Shown here in pieces: positions 5,417 to 13,339 of a stretch of DNA of 13,339 nt. Location: the NCBI GenBank assembly GCA_000403945.1, contig APFI01000329.1, positions 1 to 13,339 of the forward strand, in the 5' to 3' direction. Origin of the DNA: Desulfovibrio sp. Dsv1 (GTDB lineage Bacteria; Desulfobacterota; Desulfovibrionia; Desulfovibrionales; Desulfovibrionaceae). The translations under genes and the position numbers were made by a program. Under the pieces are notes generated by a model that saw nothing but the letters and a program-made list of their open reading frames with translations, was not told the DNA's origin and did no database searches. How positions within the stretch are numbered: position 1 is the stretch's first letter; each line of letters opens with the position of its first letter.

Positions 5417-6543
5417 TCGTCTGGCGTCTGTTTTTCGCGGGCGGCCTCCCGGCCCGGCCCGGCATGAAGATGGACGCGCCGCCGGTGCGCGTGGCTGCGG
5501 CCGTGGCGCAGGATGTGCCGTATTTTCTCAACGGTCTGGGCACGGTGACGCCATCCGGCGACGTTCTGGTCAAAAGCCGGGTGGACGGTCAACTGGTCCG
5601 TCTGCACTTTCAGGAAGGCCAGCGCGTCAGGGCCGGCGAGCTGCTGGCGGAAATCGATCCGCGGCCCTTTCAGGCGGCTCTGGACGAAGCCCAGGGCAAT
5701 CTGGCCAAGGATCAGGCCCAGCTGGACAACGCCCGCCGCGACCTGACGCGCTACGCCAAGCTGGCCAAGGACGACTTTATCGCAGCCCAGCAGTACGAGA
5801 CCCAGTGCGCTCTGGTGCGCCAGTATGAAGGTACGGTGGAGGCGGACAAGGCCGCCGTGGATTCGGCCCGTCTGCAATTGGAGTACAGCCGGATCACCGC
5901 GCCCGTGGGCGGTCGACTGGGCCTGCGCAACGTGGATGAGGGCAATCAGATCAAGAGTTCGGACGGCGACGGCCTGGTGCGCATCACCGAGGTCAGCCCC
6001 TGCGACGTGCTCTTTACCCTGCCGGAAAGTCAGGTGCCCCTGGTGGCGCAGGCCTTGCGGCAGCGCGAGAAAAAGTCCTCCCTGCCGCCTCTGCCAGCGC
6101 AGGTCTGGGACAGGGAACAGAAGCATCTGCTGGCTGTGGGCGCCCTGCTGTCCCTGGACAACCAGATCGACGCGGCCACGGGCACGGTCAGGCTCAAGGC
6201 CCGTTTTCCCAATCAGGACGAAACGCTTTATCCCAACCAGTTCGTCAACGCCCGACTGATGGTCCGTATGCTCAGGGATGCCGTGACCATTCCGGCCTCG
6301 GCGGTGCAGCTGGGTTCGCGCGGTTACTACGTCTATGAGGTGAGCAAGGATGACAAGGGCGACGATATCGCCCATGTGCGCGAGGTGACACCGGGCATCA
6401 GCACGGACCGGCTTACGGTCATCGACAAGGGCCTGAAGGCCGGGGAAGTTGTGGTGGTCGACGGCCTGGACCGGCTGCGCGACGGCATCAAGGTCAAGGT
6501 GGCGGCGACGGTGGAGACGCCGAAGGCGGAGCCGGTGGAGTAG
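5338..6543 (+). CDS. mdtA: Periplasmic adaptor (membrane fusion protein) of an MdtABC-type RND efflux pump
   Basis: The 401-residue product is close to E. coli MdtA length (about 415). A single N-terminal membrane segment (IYIWLALALAALLIVW, 14-29) anchors it in the inner membrane; there is no lipobox. The order of domains is standard: first half of the lipoyl domain (about 76-108, GQLVRLHFQEGQRVRAGELL), an alpha-helical coiled-coil hairpin (about 110-183), the second lipoyl half (YSRITAPVGGRLGLRNVDEG, 183-202), the beta-barrel (CDVLFTLPE and later) and a membrane-proximal domain ending at residue 401. The hairpin should contact an outer-membrane channel and the barrel the RND pumps. GTG 5338 is chosen for its ribosome-binding site at 5322-5329. 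It begins the efflux operon but is separated from the first pump gene by 322 bases, an unusual gap. Confidence 0.9.
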   Translation: MEAWAQRNTGRRRIYIWLALALAALLIVWRLFFAGGLPARPGMKMDAPPVRVAAAVAQDVPYFLNGLGTVTPSGDVLVKSRVDGQLVRLHFQEGQRVRAGELLAEIDPRPFQAALDEAQGNLAKDQAQLDNARRDLTRYAKLAKDDFIAAQQYETQCALVRQYEGTVEADKAAVDSARLQLEYSRITAPVGGRLGLRNVDEGNQIKSSDGDGLVRITEVSPCDVLFTLPESQVPLVAQALRQREKKSSLPPLPAQVWDREQKHLLAVGALLSLDNQIDAATGTVRLKARFPNQDETLYPNQFVNARLMVRMLRDAVTIPASAVQLGSRGYYVYEVSKDDKGDDIAHVREVTPGISTDRLTVIDKGLKAGEVVVVDGLDRLRDGIKVKVAATVETPKAEPVE

Positions 6544-6865
6544 AGGGTTCCCCGTCGAATTGGCGGTCAGTTTTTAGGAGCTTGTCGCCCGGACGGGGTT
6601 TTGTGTGCCTGCGGGCGCGCCGTTTTCCACTCCGCTCAAGTCTGGGCCGCCCGCATAGCCACCGTGACACGTGGGCGCGGCGGGCGACGGGTCTTGCCCG
6701 CGCCGGAGGTGGCCCAAACGGCGGAACGCCGTAAGCCGCTATGCCCGAAAGGCATGATATATGCCACTTGTGCGTCAGACCTCTGCCCTTCCGGCCGGGA
6801 AAGCATGGTAAAAATAGTCCACGATACGCCGTGTTCCAGTCGGGACGCGGCAAGGTGCATATGTC
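6544..6865 (+). other. 322-bp spacer inside the efflux operon, rich in small hairpins
   Basis: No convincing gene is seen here. The stretch contains several short inverted repeats: ACGGCG-GAA-CGCCGT at 6718-6732, ATGCC-CGAAA-GGCAT at 6741-6755, and GGCAT-GATAT-ATGCC at 6751-6765, the last two sharing the GGCAT arm so that they exclude each other. GC-rich complementary segments lie around 6674-6703. AAGGTG at 6852-6857 serves the next gene. A -10-like TAAAAA at 6809 has no well-spaced -35. The stretch could hold an internal promoter, a processing or attenuation site, or a dispersed intergenic repeat. An arginine-rich frame from TTG 6582 looks like GC-rich noise. Confidence 0.5.
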
Positions 6866-9800
6866 ATGAACCTCTCCCGCATCTTCGTCCTCCGCCCCAT
6901 CGCCACCTCCCTGCTGATGGTGGCCCTGCTCCTCTCGGGCCTGCTGGCCTATCGTTCCCTGCCGGTGGCGGCCCTGCCGCAGATCGACTATCCCACCATT
7001 CAGGTGCAGACCCTTTATCCCGGCGCGTCGCCGGACGTTATCGCGGCTGTGGTCACGGCCCCGCTGGAGCGTCAGTTCGGCATCATGCCGGGTCTGGTGC
7101 AGATGAGTTCCCTGTCCTCGGCCGGGGCCTCGGTCATCACCTTGCAATTCGACCTCTCCATCGCCCTGGATGTGGCCGAGCAGGAGGTGCAGGCGGCCAT
7201 CAACGCGGCGGACAGCCTGCTGCCCGGCGATCTGCCCAATCCGCCGGTCTACAACAAGGTCAATCCGGCGGACCCGCCCATCGTCACACTGGCCGTGACC
7301 AGCGGCGCCATGCCCCTGACCCGTCTGGAAGACTTGGTGGACACCCGCTTGGCGCAAAAGATTTCACAACTGCCCGGTGTGGGTCTGGTCACGCTGTCCG
7401 GCGGGCAGCGTCCGGCCGTGCGCGTGCAGGTGAACCCCAAGGCCCTGGCAGGTGCGGGCCTGACCCTGGCCGACGTGCGCTCGGCCATTGCCTCGGCCAA
7501 CGCCAACGACGCCAAGGGCAGCTTTGACGGGCCGGAACGGGCCAGCACCATCGACGCCAATGACCAGCTTTCCTCGGCCCGGGAATACGCCCGGACCATC
7601 ATCGGCTACAAGGACGGCGCACCCTTGCGCCTCACGGACGTGGCCGATGTGCTGGAGGGCGCGGAAAACGCGCGTCTGGCCGCCTATGTGGCTGCAGCGG
7701 GCGCGGACGGCAGGGATTCCTTCCGCCCGGCCATTGTGCTTTCAGTGCAGCGCCAGCCCGGCGCCAACGTCATCAGCGTGGCCGACAGCGTGACCCGCCT
7801 GCTGCCCGTACTGCAGCAGACCCTGCCCGGCAACGTGGAGGTGCGCGTGGTTACGGACCGCACCATCACCATCCGCGCCACGGTGCATGACGTGCAACTG
7901 GAACTGCTGCTGGCCGTGGCTCTGGTTATCTGGGTCATCTGGATTTTTCTGCGCAATGTGGAGGCCACCATCATCCCGGCCCTGGCAGTGCCCCTGTCTC
8001 TGGTGGGTTCGCTGGGGGTCATGTATCTGGCCGGATTTTCCCTGAACAATCTCACGCTCATGGCTCTGGTCATCGCCACCGGTTTTGTGGTGGACGACGC
8101 CATTGTGGTCATTGAAAACATTTCCCGCTACCTGGAACAGGGCGAGCGGCCCCTCCAGGCCGCGCTCAAGGGCGCGGGCCAGATCGGCTTCACCATCATC
8201 TCCCTGACCATTTCCCTAGTGGCGGTGCTCATTCCGCTGCTGTTCATGGGGGACGTGGCCGGACGGCTGTTCCGCGAATTCGCCGTGACCCTGGCCGTGA
8301 CCATATTGATTTCGGCGGTGATCTCCCTCACGCTCACACCCATGCTCTGCGCGGTCATGCTGCGGCCCGAGCGCCATGCCGGGGAGAAAGAGGAGGTCTG
8401 CTTCTTCATCCGTCTGCTGCTCTGGTACGAGCGCCGGCTGGACTGGGTTTTGGCCCACCAGCGCCTGACCTTGGGCGTGGCCCTGGGCACCCTGGTACTC
8501 ACCGTGATTCTGTATGTCGTGGTACCCAAGGGCTTTTTCCCGGTGCAGGACACGGGCGTGATCCAGGGCATTGCCGAGGCCCCGCAGGATACCTCCTTCG
8601 CGGCCATGACCGGACGCCAGCGTGAACTGGCGGACATGATCCTGCGGGATCCGGCTGTGGAAAGCGTGATTTTTTTCGTGGGCGTGGACGGCATCAACCA
8701 GAGTCTGGGCACCTCGCGTCTGACCGTGGAGCTCAAGCCGCTTTCAGAGCGCGACGCCCGCGCCCCGGCCATTGCCAAGCGGCTCATGGCGCGGGCCGTG
8801 CACCTGCCGGGGCTGACCCTGTATATGCAGCCCGTGCAGGATCTGACCATTGAGGACCGTGTCTCGCGCACCCAGTACCAGTTCACCGTGGATGCCCTGA
8901 ACCGGGAGCAGTTGCAGGCCTGGGTGCCGCGCGTGGTCCAGGCCTTGTCCGAACGGCCCGAGCTGGAGCACGTGACCAGCGACCTCCAGAAGCCGGGGCG
9001 CATGGCCTGGCTGAACATCAACCGTGACGCGGCCGGGCGGCTGGGCATCAGCATGTCGGACATCGACAACGCCCTCTACGACGCCCTGGGCCAGCGTCTG
9101 ATATCCACCATCTTCACCCAGACCAACCAATACAAGGTGGTGCTGGAGGTGGCCCCGCGCTTCCGCCTGGGCCCGGCGGCCATTGAGAACATCCATATGC
9201 GCGGATCCTCGGGCGATCCCGTGCCCCTGACCAGCATCGCCACGCTGGAGGAGCGCCCGGCCCAGCTTTCCATCGCGCGCCAGGGCCAGTTCCCGGTGGC
9301 CACCATTTCCTTCAACGTGGCCCGCGATTCCTCGCTGGGCGCGGCCGTGAACGCGGTGCTGGCTGTGGAAAAGGAGTTGGGCCTGCCCCCGGCCCTGCGC
9401 ACCCAGTTCCAGGGCGCGGCCCAGGCCTTTCTGTCCTCCACGGACAACCAAATCTGGCTGATCCTGGCGGCCATCGTGACCATGTACATCGTGCTGGGCG
9501 TGCTTTACGAGAGCTACATCCACCCGGTGACCATCCTTTCCACCCTGCCTTCGGCCGGGGTAGGGGCCTTGCTGGCTCTGCTGCTGGCGGACATGGAACT
9601 GGGCGTGGTGGGCATCATCGGTATCATCCTGCTCATCGGCATCGTCAAGAAAAACGCCATCATGATGATCGACTTCGCCCTGGAGGCCGAACGGGGGGAG
9701 GGCAAGCCGCCGTTGGCCGCCATCCGTCAAGCCTGCCTGCTGCGCCTGCGGCCCATATTGATGACCACCATGGCCGCCCTGCTGGGGGCTTTGCCTCTGA

Positions 9801-9988
9801 TGATCGGCTGGGGCATGGGCGCGGAGCTGCGGCGGCCCCTGGGCGTGGCCATGGTGGGCGGCCTGATCGTGAGCCAGGTGCTGACGCTCTTCACCACGCC
9901 GGTCATCTATCTCTGGTTTGACCGCATGAGCCTGCGTCTGCGCCATAAGTCCACGCAAGGCACGCGGCCCGTGGAGGAGGGCGCATGA
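6866..9988 (+). CDS. mdtB: RND efflux pump subunit, MdtB-like
   Basis: The 1040-residue product has the same length as E. coli MdtB and the complete inner-membrane RND architecture: one N-terminal helix (FVLRPIATSLLMVALLLSG), a large periplasmic porter loop, helices 2-6, a second porter loop and helices 8-12. Proton-relay residues are present: the Asp pair D410-D411 in helix 4 (GFVVDDAIVVIENI) and the lysine in helix 10 (IGIVKKNAIMMIDFALE, K928/K929). The pump exports substrates in exchange for protons, working with the adaptor and an outer-membrane channel. The MdtB subfamily pairs with MdtC as a heterotrimer (B2C in E. coli). ATG 6866 follows AAGGTG by eight bases; ATG 6861 runs straight into TGA. 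Its stop overlaps the next start by ATGA (9985-9988). Confidence 0.93.
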   Translation: MNLSRIFVLRPIATSLLMVALLLSGLLAYRSLPVAALPQIDYPTIQVQTLYPGASPDVIAAVVTAPLERQFGIMPGLVQMSSLSSAGASVITLQFDLSIALDVAEQEVQAAINAADSLLPGDLPNPPVYNKVNPADPPIVTLAVTSGAMPLTRLEDLVDTRLAQKISQLPGVGLVTLSGGQRPAVRVQVNPKALAGAGLTLADVRSAIASANANDAKGSFDGPERASTIDANDQLSSAREYARTIIGYKDGAPLRLTDVADVLEGAENARLAAYVAAAGADGRDSFRPAIVLSVQRQPGANVISVADSVTRLLPVLQQTLPGNVEVRVVTDRTITIRATVHDVQLELLLAVALVIWVIWIFLRNVEATIIPALAVPLSLVGSLGVMYLAGFSLNNLTLMALVIATGFVVDDAIVVIENISRYLEQGERPLQAALKGAGQIGFTIISLTISLVAVLIPLLFMGDVAGRLFREFAVTLAVTILISAVISLTLTPMLCAVMLRPERHAGEKEEVCFFIRLLLWYERRLDWVLAHQRLTLGVALGTLVLTVILYVVVPKGFFPVQDTGVIQGIAEAPQDTSFAAMTGRQRELADMILRDPAVESVIFFVGVDGINQSLGTSRLTVELKPLSERDARAPAIAKRLMARAVHLPGLTLYMQPVQDLTIEDRVSRTQYQFTVDALNREQLQAWVPRVVQALSERPELEHVTSDLQKPGRMAWLNINRDAAGRLGISMSDIDNALYDALGQRLISTIFTQTNQYKVVLEVAPRFRLGPAAIENIHMRGSSGDPVPLTSIATLEERPAQLSIARQGQFPVATISFNVARDSSLGAAVNAVLAVEKELGLPPALRTQFQGAAQAFLSSTDNQIWLILAAIVTMYIVLGVLYESYIHPVTILSTLPSAGVGALLALLLADMELGVVGIIGIILLIGIVKKNAIMMIDFALEAERGEGKPPLAAIRQACLLRLRPILMTTMAALLGALPLMIGWGMGAELRRPLGVAMVGGLIVSQVLTLFTTPVIYLWFDRMSLRLRHKSTQGTRPVEEGA

Positions 9989-12900
9989 GCGCGCCCGGCG
10001 ACGCCGACAAGGCGGGCGGGGGAAAGCGCCGCCGCTTCGGGCCGGAATTCATTCCGCTGAATATTTCCGCGCCGTTCATCCGGCGGCCCGTGGCCACCAC
10101 GCTGCTGACCATCGCCATAGCCCTGGCCGGTATGGTGGCCTTCGGCCTGCTGCCCGTGGCTCCGCTGCCTGAAGTGGACTTTCCCGTGGTGGTGGTGCGC
10201 GCGCGCATGCCCGGCGCCAGCCCGGAAACCATGGCCGCCACCGTGGCCACCCCATTGGAGCGGGCCCTGGGGCGCATCGCCGGGGTCACGGAAATGACCT
10301 CTTCCAGCAGTCTGGGGTCCAGCAACGTGATTTTGCAGTTTGATCTGGACCGGGACATAGACGGCGCGGCCCGCGACGTGCAGGGGGCCATCAACGCGGC
10401 CCGCTCAACCCTGCCGACCATGCCGTCCAACCCCTCCTACCGCAAGGTCAACCCCTCGGGCGCGCCGATCATGATCTTGTCCATCACCTCAAACGTGCTG
10501 ACCCGCGCCCAGCTTTACGACGCGGCTTCCACGGTGCTGGCCCAGAAGATTTCGCAGATTCCCGGCGTGGGCGAGGTCTCCGTGGGCGGCGGAGCCCTGC
10601 CCGCCGTGCGGGTGGAGGCCATCCCCGACGCCCTGAACCGTGCGGGGGTGGGCACCGAGGATGTGCGCAAGGCCTTGGCCGCAGCCAACGCCTTTCTGCC
10701 CAAGGGCATGCTGGAGAACGACAAAAATTTCTGGCTGGTGGGGGCCAACGACCAGCTTTTGAAGGCCGAGGACTACAAGCCGCTGATCGTGGTCCAGAAG
10801 GACGGCGGGACCATCCGCCTTTCGGACGTGGCCCGGGTGGAGGATTCCTCGCAGGACGTGCGCAACATGGCTGTGGCCAACGGCAAACCGGCCATCTTGC
10901 TGATCGTCTTCCGTTCGCCCGGCGCCAACATCATCGAGACTGTGGACCGGGTCAAGGCCATGATGCCGCAACTGCGCTCCTGGCTGCCGGAAAGCGCGGA
11001 CCTGACGCTGCGCATGGATCGCTCCCTGACCATCCGCGCCTCTTTGCGCGAGGTGGAAAAGAGTCTCATGCTGGCCATGGGCCTGGTGGCGCTGGTGACC
11101 TTTCTGTTTCTGTGCAACGCCAGGGCCGCCAGCATTCCGGCTGTGGCCGCGCCGGTCTCGCTTATCGCCACCTTCGGGGTCATGTATCTTTGCGGCTACA
11201 GCCTGGACAATCTCTCACTCATGGCGCTCACCGTGTCCACGGGTTTTGTGGTGGATGACGCCATTGTGGTGCTGGAAAATATCGTCCGCCGCCTGGAGAT
11301 GGGTGAAAACCCGTTGCGCGCGACCCTGCGGGGCGCGCGCGAGGTGGGCTTCACCGTCATTTCCATTTCCATTTCCCTGGTGGCCGTGTTCACGCCCATT
11401 TTGTTCATGGGCGGCATTGTGGGGCGGCTGTTCCGGGAATTTTCCGTGGTGCTGATCACGGCGGTGCTGGTGTCCATGCTGGTCTCCCTGACCACCACGC
11501 CCATGATGTGCGTCAAGCTGCTGCGGCCGTCCGGCGTGGACCTGGGCTGGCGCAAGAATCGTTTGCCGCGATCCCGCACGGGCTTTCTGCGTCCGCTGCG
11601 GCAATGGTATACGCGCGTGGGCCGGGCCTGGGGCGGCATGCTGGCGGGCATGCAGCGCGGCTATGCCGCCAGCCTGGCCGTGGTGCTGCGCCACCCGCGC
11701 CTGACCATCCTTTCACTGCTGCTGGTCATCGCGGGTAACATCTGGCTGTATATCGCGGTGCCCAAGGGCTTTTTCCCCCAGCAGGACACCGGGGTGATCA
11801 TGGGCGACATCCGGGCGGACCAGAGCGCCTCTTTTCAGGCCATGCAGGCCAAACTGGAAAAACTGGTCAATGTGATCCGCGCGGACCCGGCCGTGGAACA
11901 GGTTTCGGCCCATATTTCCGGGGGGCGTGGCGGGGGCGGGGTGTTTATTTCGCTCAACCCCTTGGAAGAACGCAAGAGCGGCGCGCAGGCGGTCATCGGG
12001 CGGTTGCGCGGCAAGCTGTCCTCCGAGCCGGGTTTGCAGATTTTTCTGCAACCGGCCCAGGATATCATGATGGGCGGGCGCAGCGCGCGTTCCCAGTATC
12101 AGTACACCCTGCAGGCCGACAACCTCAATGAACTGCGCGCCTGGGGCCGCCGTCTGCAGGAGGCGCTGGCCAAGGGTTCCCTGTTCAAGGATGTGGACAG
12201 CGACATTGAGGAGCGCGGGCTCCAGACCATGATTACAGTCAGCCGCGACGCCTTGGCCCGCCTGGGCCTGAGCATGCGTGAAGTGGACGCGGCCCTGAGC
12301 AACGCTTTCGGCCAGCGCCAGGTATCCACCATCTATCAGGACAAGAACCAGTACCGCGTGGTGTTGGAATATGGCCCGGACTGGCTGGAAGGCGCGCAGG
12401 CCCTGGACAAGGTGCGCCTGCCGGGCAAGGACGGTCTGGTCCCTCTGTTCAGCGTGGCCAGCGTGGGCCCGGCCTTCGCGCCCCCCTCCGTGGCGCATCA
12501 GGGCCAGTTCGCCGCCGTGACCATTTCCTTCAATCTGTCCCGGGGGGCCGCGCTTTCCGATGCGCAGGCGGCCATTGCCGAGGCGCGGGTCAGAATCGGC
12601 ATGCCTTCCTCCATCGTGGGCAGCTTCCAGGGCGCGGCCAGGATGTTCAGCGACACCATGAGCAGCCAGATCATCCTGATTCTGGCCGCCCTGGTCGCTC
12701 TGTATATCGTACTAGGCGTCCTCTATGAAAGCCTGATCCACCCCCTGACCATCCTTTCCACACTGCCGCCGGCGGGCGGCGGGGCTCTGCTTTCCCTGAT
12801 GCTTTTTAAGATGGAGTTCAGCGTCATAGCGCTCATCGGCGTGCTTCTGCTGGCGGGCATCGTCAAGAAAAACGCCATCATGCTCATTGACTTCGCCCTG

Positions 12901-13233
12901 GACGCTACCCGCGTTCGCCGCCTGCCGTCGGACAAGGCCATTTACGAGGCCTGCCTGTTGCGTTTCCGGCCCATTATGATGACCACGGCGGCGGCCATCC
13001 TCGGCGCGGTGCCCCTGGCCCTGGGTCAGGGCGACGGCGCGGAGATCCGCCAGCCCTTGGGCATCACCATTGTGGGCGGCCTGCTGGTCAGTCAGGCGCT
13101 GACCCTGTATACCACCCCCGTGGTCTACCTTTGCCTGGACCGCGCCCGCCTGCGCGCGCGGCGTTTCTGGTGGCGACTGCGCTACGGCAGTGCCAGGGCC
13201 GCGCGTCTGGCCGTGCTCAGCCGCCGGGGATGA
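9985..13233 (+). CDS. mdtC: RND efflux pump subunit, MdtC-like
   Basis: This second, different RND pump has 1082 residues, longer than E. coli MdtC (about 1025). The extra length comes from a Gly/Arg/Lys-rich N-terminal stretch of roughly 25 residues before FIRRPVATTLL, a longer linker around KNRLPRSRTGFLRPLRQWYT (525-540) and a basic C-terminal tail (RARRFWWRLRYGSARAARLA). The core is complete: helix-4 pair D424-D425 in GFVVDDAIVVLENI and helix-10 lysines K961/K962 in AGIVKKNAIMLIDFALD. Having two non-identical RND genes after one adaptor is the defining arrangement of mdtABC (also called muxABC in Pseudomonas). It is translationally coupled to mdtB by ATGA with GGAGGAGG upstream. E. coli MdtABC exports novobiocin, bile salts and related compounds; substrates here are unknown. 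No outer-membrane channel gene follows in the window. Confidence 0.93.
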   Translation: MSAPGDADKAGGGKRRRFGPEFIPLNISAPFIRRPVATTLLTIAIALAGMVAFGLLPVAPLPEVDFPVVVVRARMPGASPETMAATVATPLERALGRIAGVTEMTSSSSLGSSNVILQFDLDRDIDGAARDVQGAINAARSTLPTMPSNPSYRKVNPSGAPIMILSITSNVLTRAQLYDAASTVLAQKISQIPGVGEVSVGGGALPAVRVEAIPDALNRAGVGTEDVRKALAAANAFLPKGMLENDKNFWLVGANDQLLKAEDYKPLIVVQKDGGTIRLSDVARVEDSSQDVRNMAVANGKPAILLIVFRSPGANIIETVDRVKAMMPQLRSWLPESADLTLRMDRSLTIRASLREVEKSLMLAMGLVALVTFLFLCNARAASIPAVAAPVSLIATFGVMYLCGYSLDNLSLMALTVSTGFVVDDAIVVLENIVRRLEMGENPLRATLRGAREVGFTVISISISLVAVFTPILFMGGIVGRLFREFSVVLITAVLVSMLVSLTTTPMMCVKLLRPSGVDLGWRKNRLPRSRTGFLRPLRQWYTRVGRAWGGMLAGMQRGYAASLAVVLRHPRLTILSLLLVIAGNIWLYIAVPKGFFPQQDTGVIMGDIRADQSASFQAMQAKLEKLVNVIRADPAVEQVSAHISGGRGGGGVFISLNPLEERKSGAQAVIGRLRGKLSSEPGLQIFLQPAQDIMMGGRSARSQYQYTLQADNLNELRAWGRRLQEALAKGSLFKDVDSDIEERGLQTMITVSRDALARLGLSMREVDAALSNAFGQRQVSTIYQDKNQYRVVLEYGPDWLEGAQALDKVRLPGKDGLVPLFSVASVGPAFAPPSVAHQGQFAAVTISFNLSRGAALSDAQAAIAEARVRIGMPSSIVGSFQGAARMFSDTMSSQIILILAALVALYIVLGVLYESLIHPLTILSTLPPAGGGALLSLMLFKMEFSVIALIGVLLLAGIVKKNAIMLIDFALDATRVRRLPSDKAIYEACLLRFRPIMMTTAAAILGAVPLALGQGDGAEIRQPLGITIVGGLLVSQALTLYTTPVVYLCLDRARLRARRFWWRLRYGSARAARLAVLSRRG

Positions 13234-13235
13234 GA

Positions 13236-13257
13236 CCGCCCGCCTCATGGCGGGCGG
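13236..13257 (+). terminator. Perfect hairpin after mdtC
   Basis: CCGCCCGCC (13236-13244) pairs with GGCGGGCGG (13249-13257) around TCAT, a perfect 9-bp stem starting three bases after the mdtC stop codon. There is no T tract (AAACCAG follows), so it may act as a 3'-end stabiliser or a weak terminator rather than a classical one. If mdtC is followed by an outer-membrane factor gene, this hairpin would sit between them. Confidence 0.5.
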
Positions 13258-13339
13258 AAACCAGCTGTTCTTACTTCCTAGGGTATGTTTGCAAACCATC
13301 TGATCCAAATCATTGAGGCTGCCAGGTAAACGAAAGAAA
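13258..13339. other. Right edge, AT-richer, possible mobile-element end
   Basis: Composition changes after the mdtC hairpin. A CTAGGG site at 13278-13283 is directly followed by a stretch centred on the perfect palindrome GTTTGCAAAC (13287-13296). CTAG is a frequent insertion target of IS5-like elements and the following bases resemble an insertion-sequence terminal repeat, but no transposase frame is visible before the window ends. I see no gene here. Confidence 0.3.

Noticed and set aside
5413..6375. Long minus-strand frame opposite mdtA
   Set aside because: High-GC shadow of a well-supported gene; composition rich in His, Gln and Arg with no recognisable motif. The same applies to long minus-strand frames at 204-1466, 8744-9958 and 11713-12498.
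6582..6733. TTG-initiated frame after a possible AGGAG in the mdtA-mdtB gap
   Set aside because: About 50 residues dominated by Arg, Gly and Pro with no family resemblance; typical chance frame in GC-rich DNA.
1..13339. CRISPR arrays, tRNA or rRNA genes
   Set aside because: No regularly spaced repeats, no cloverleaf-like conserved arms and no ribosomal RNA stretches were seen on reading both strands.

Overview
The window is GC-rich bacterial chromosome with dense coding and clear Shine-Dalgarno sites. Several traits suggest a deltaproteobacterium of the Desulfovibrio type: a zinc-ribbon/Yip1 membrane protein, a Lar-like zinc-finger orphan, YgiW-type BOF proteins and a two-pump RND operon. 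That placement is an inference from gene style; nothing in the window is diagnostic of a species.

Layout. The left edge (1-76, minus) holds the first 25 codons of an IS5-family transposase. Next comes a three-gene, probably co-transcribed block (342-2474): a zinc-ribbon/Yip1-like membrane protein, a small helical protein of unknown function and an outer-membrane-type lipoprotein. Facing hairpins (2497-2526 and 2581-2608) separate it from a small minus-strand Lar-like Cys4 protein (2652-2975). From 3170 to 4366 lie three tandem relatives of the YgiW/YdeI BOF family. Only the middle one is intact: the first has an internal deletion and frameshift, the third has a one-base insertion. Then follows the wreck of a two-component system (4399 to about 5416), in which a response-regulator receiver start is joined to a histidine-kinase catalytic end. 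The right half (5338-13233) is an intact MdtABC-type efflux operon: a periplasmic adaptor and two different RND pumps, ending at a perfect 9-bp hairpin. The last 60 bases are more AT-rich, carry a GTTTGCAAAC palindrome and may be the edge of another mobile element.

How it fits together. In Enterobacteria ygiW sits directly upstream of the qseBC two-component genes, and mdtABC is controlled by an adjacent two-component system (BaeSR). Here ygiW-like genes, a two-component remnant and mdtABC stand in a row, so the ancestral locus probably coupled an envelope-stress signal to the pump. The sensor/regulator part has since decayed through several independent lesions, while about 7.9 kb of pump genes stayed fully open. 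I did not find a wholly new system. The most interesting content is this selective decay, the unexplained 322-bp spacer inside the efflux operon, and the uncharacterised zinc-ribbon/Yip1-lipoprotein operon. No outer-membrane factor for the pump is present in the window.
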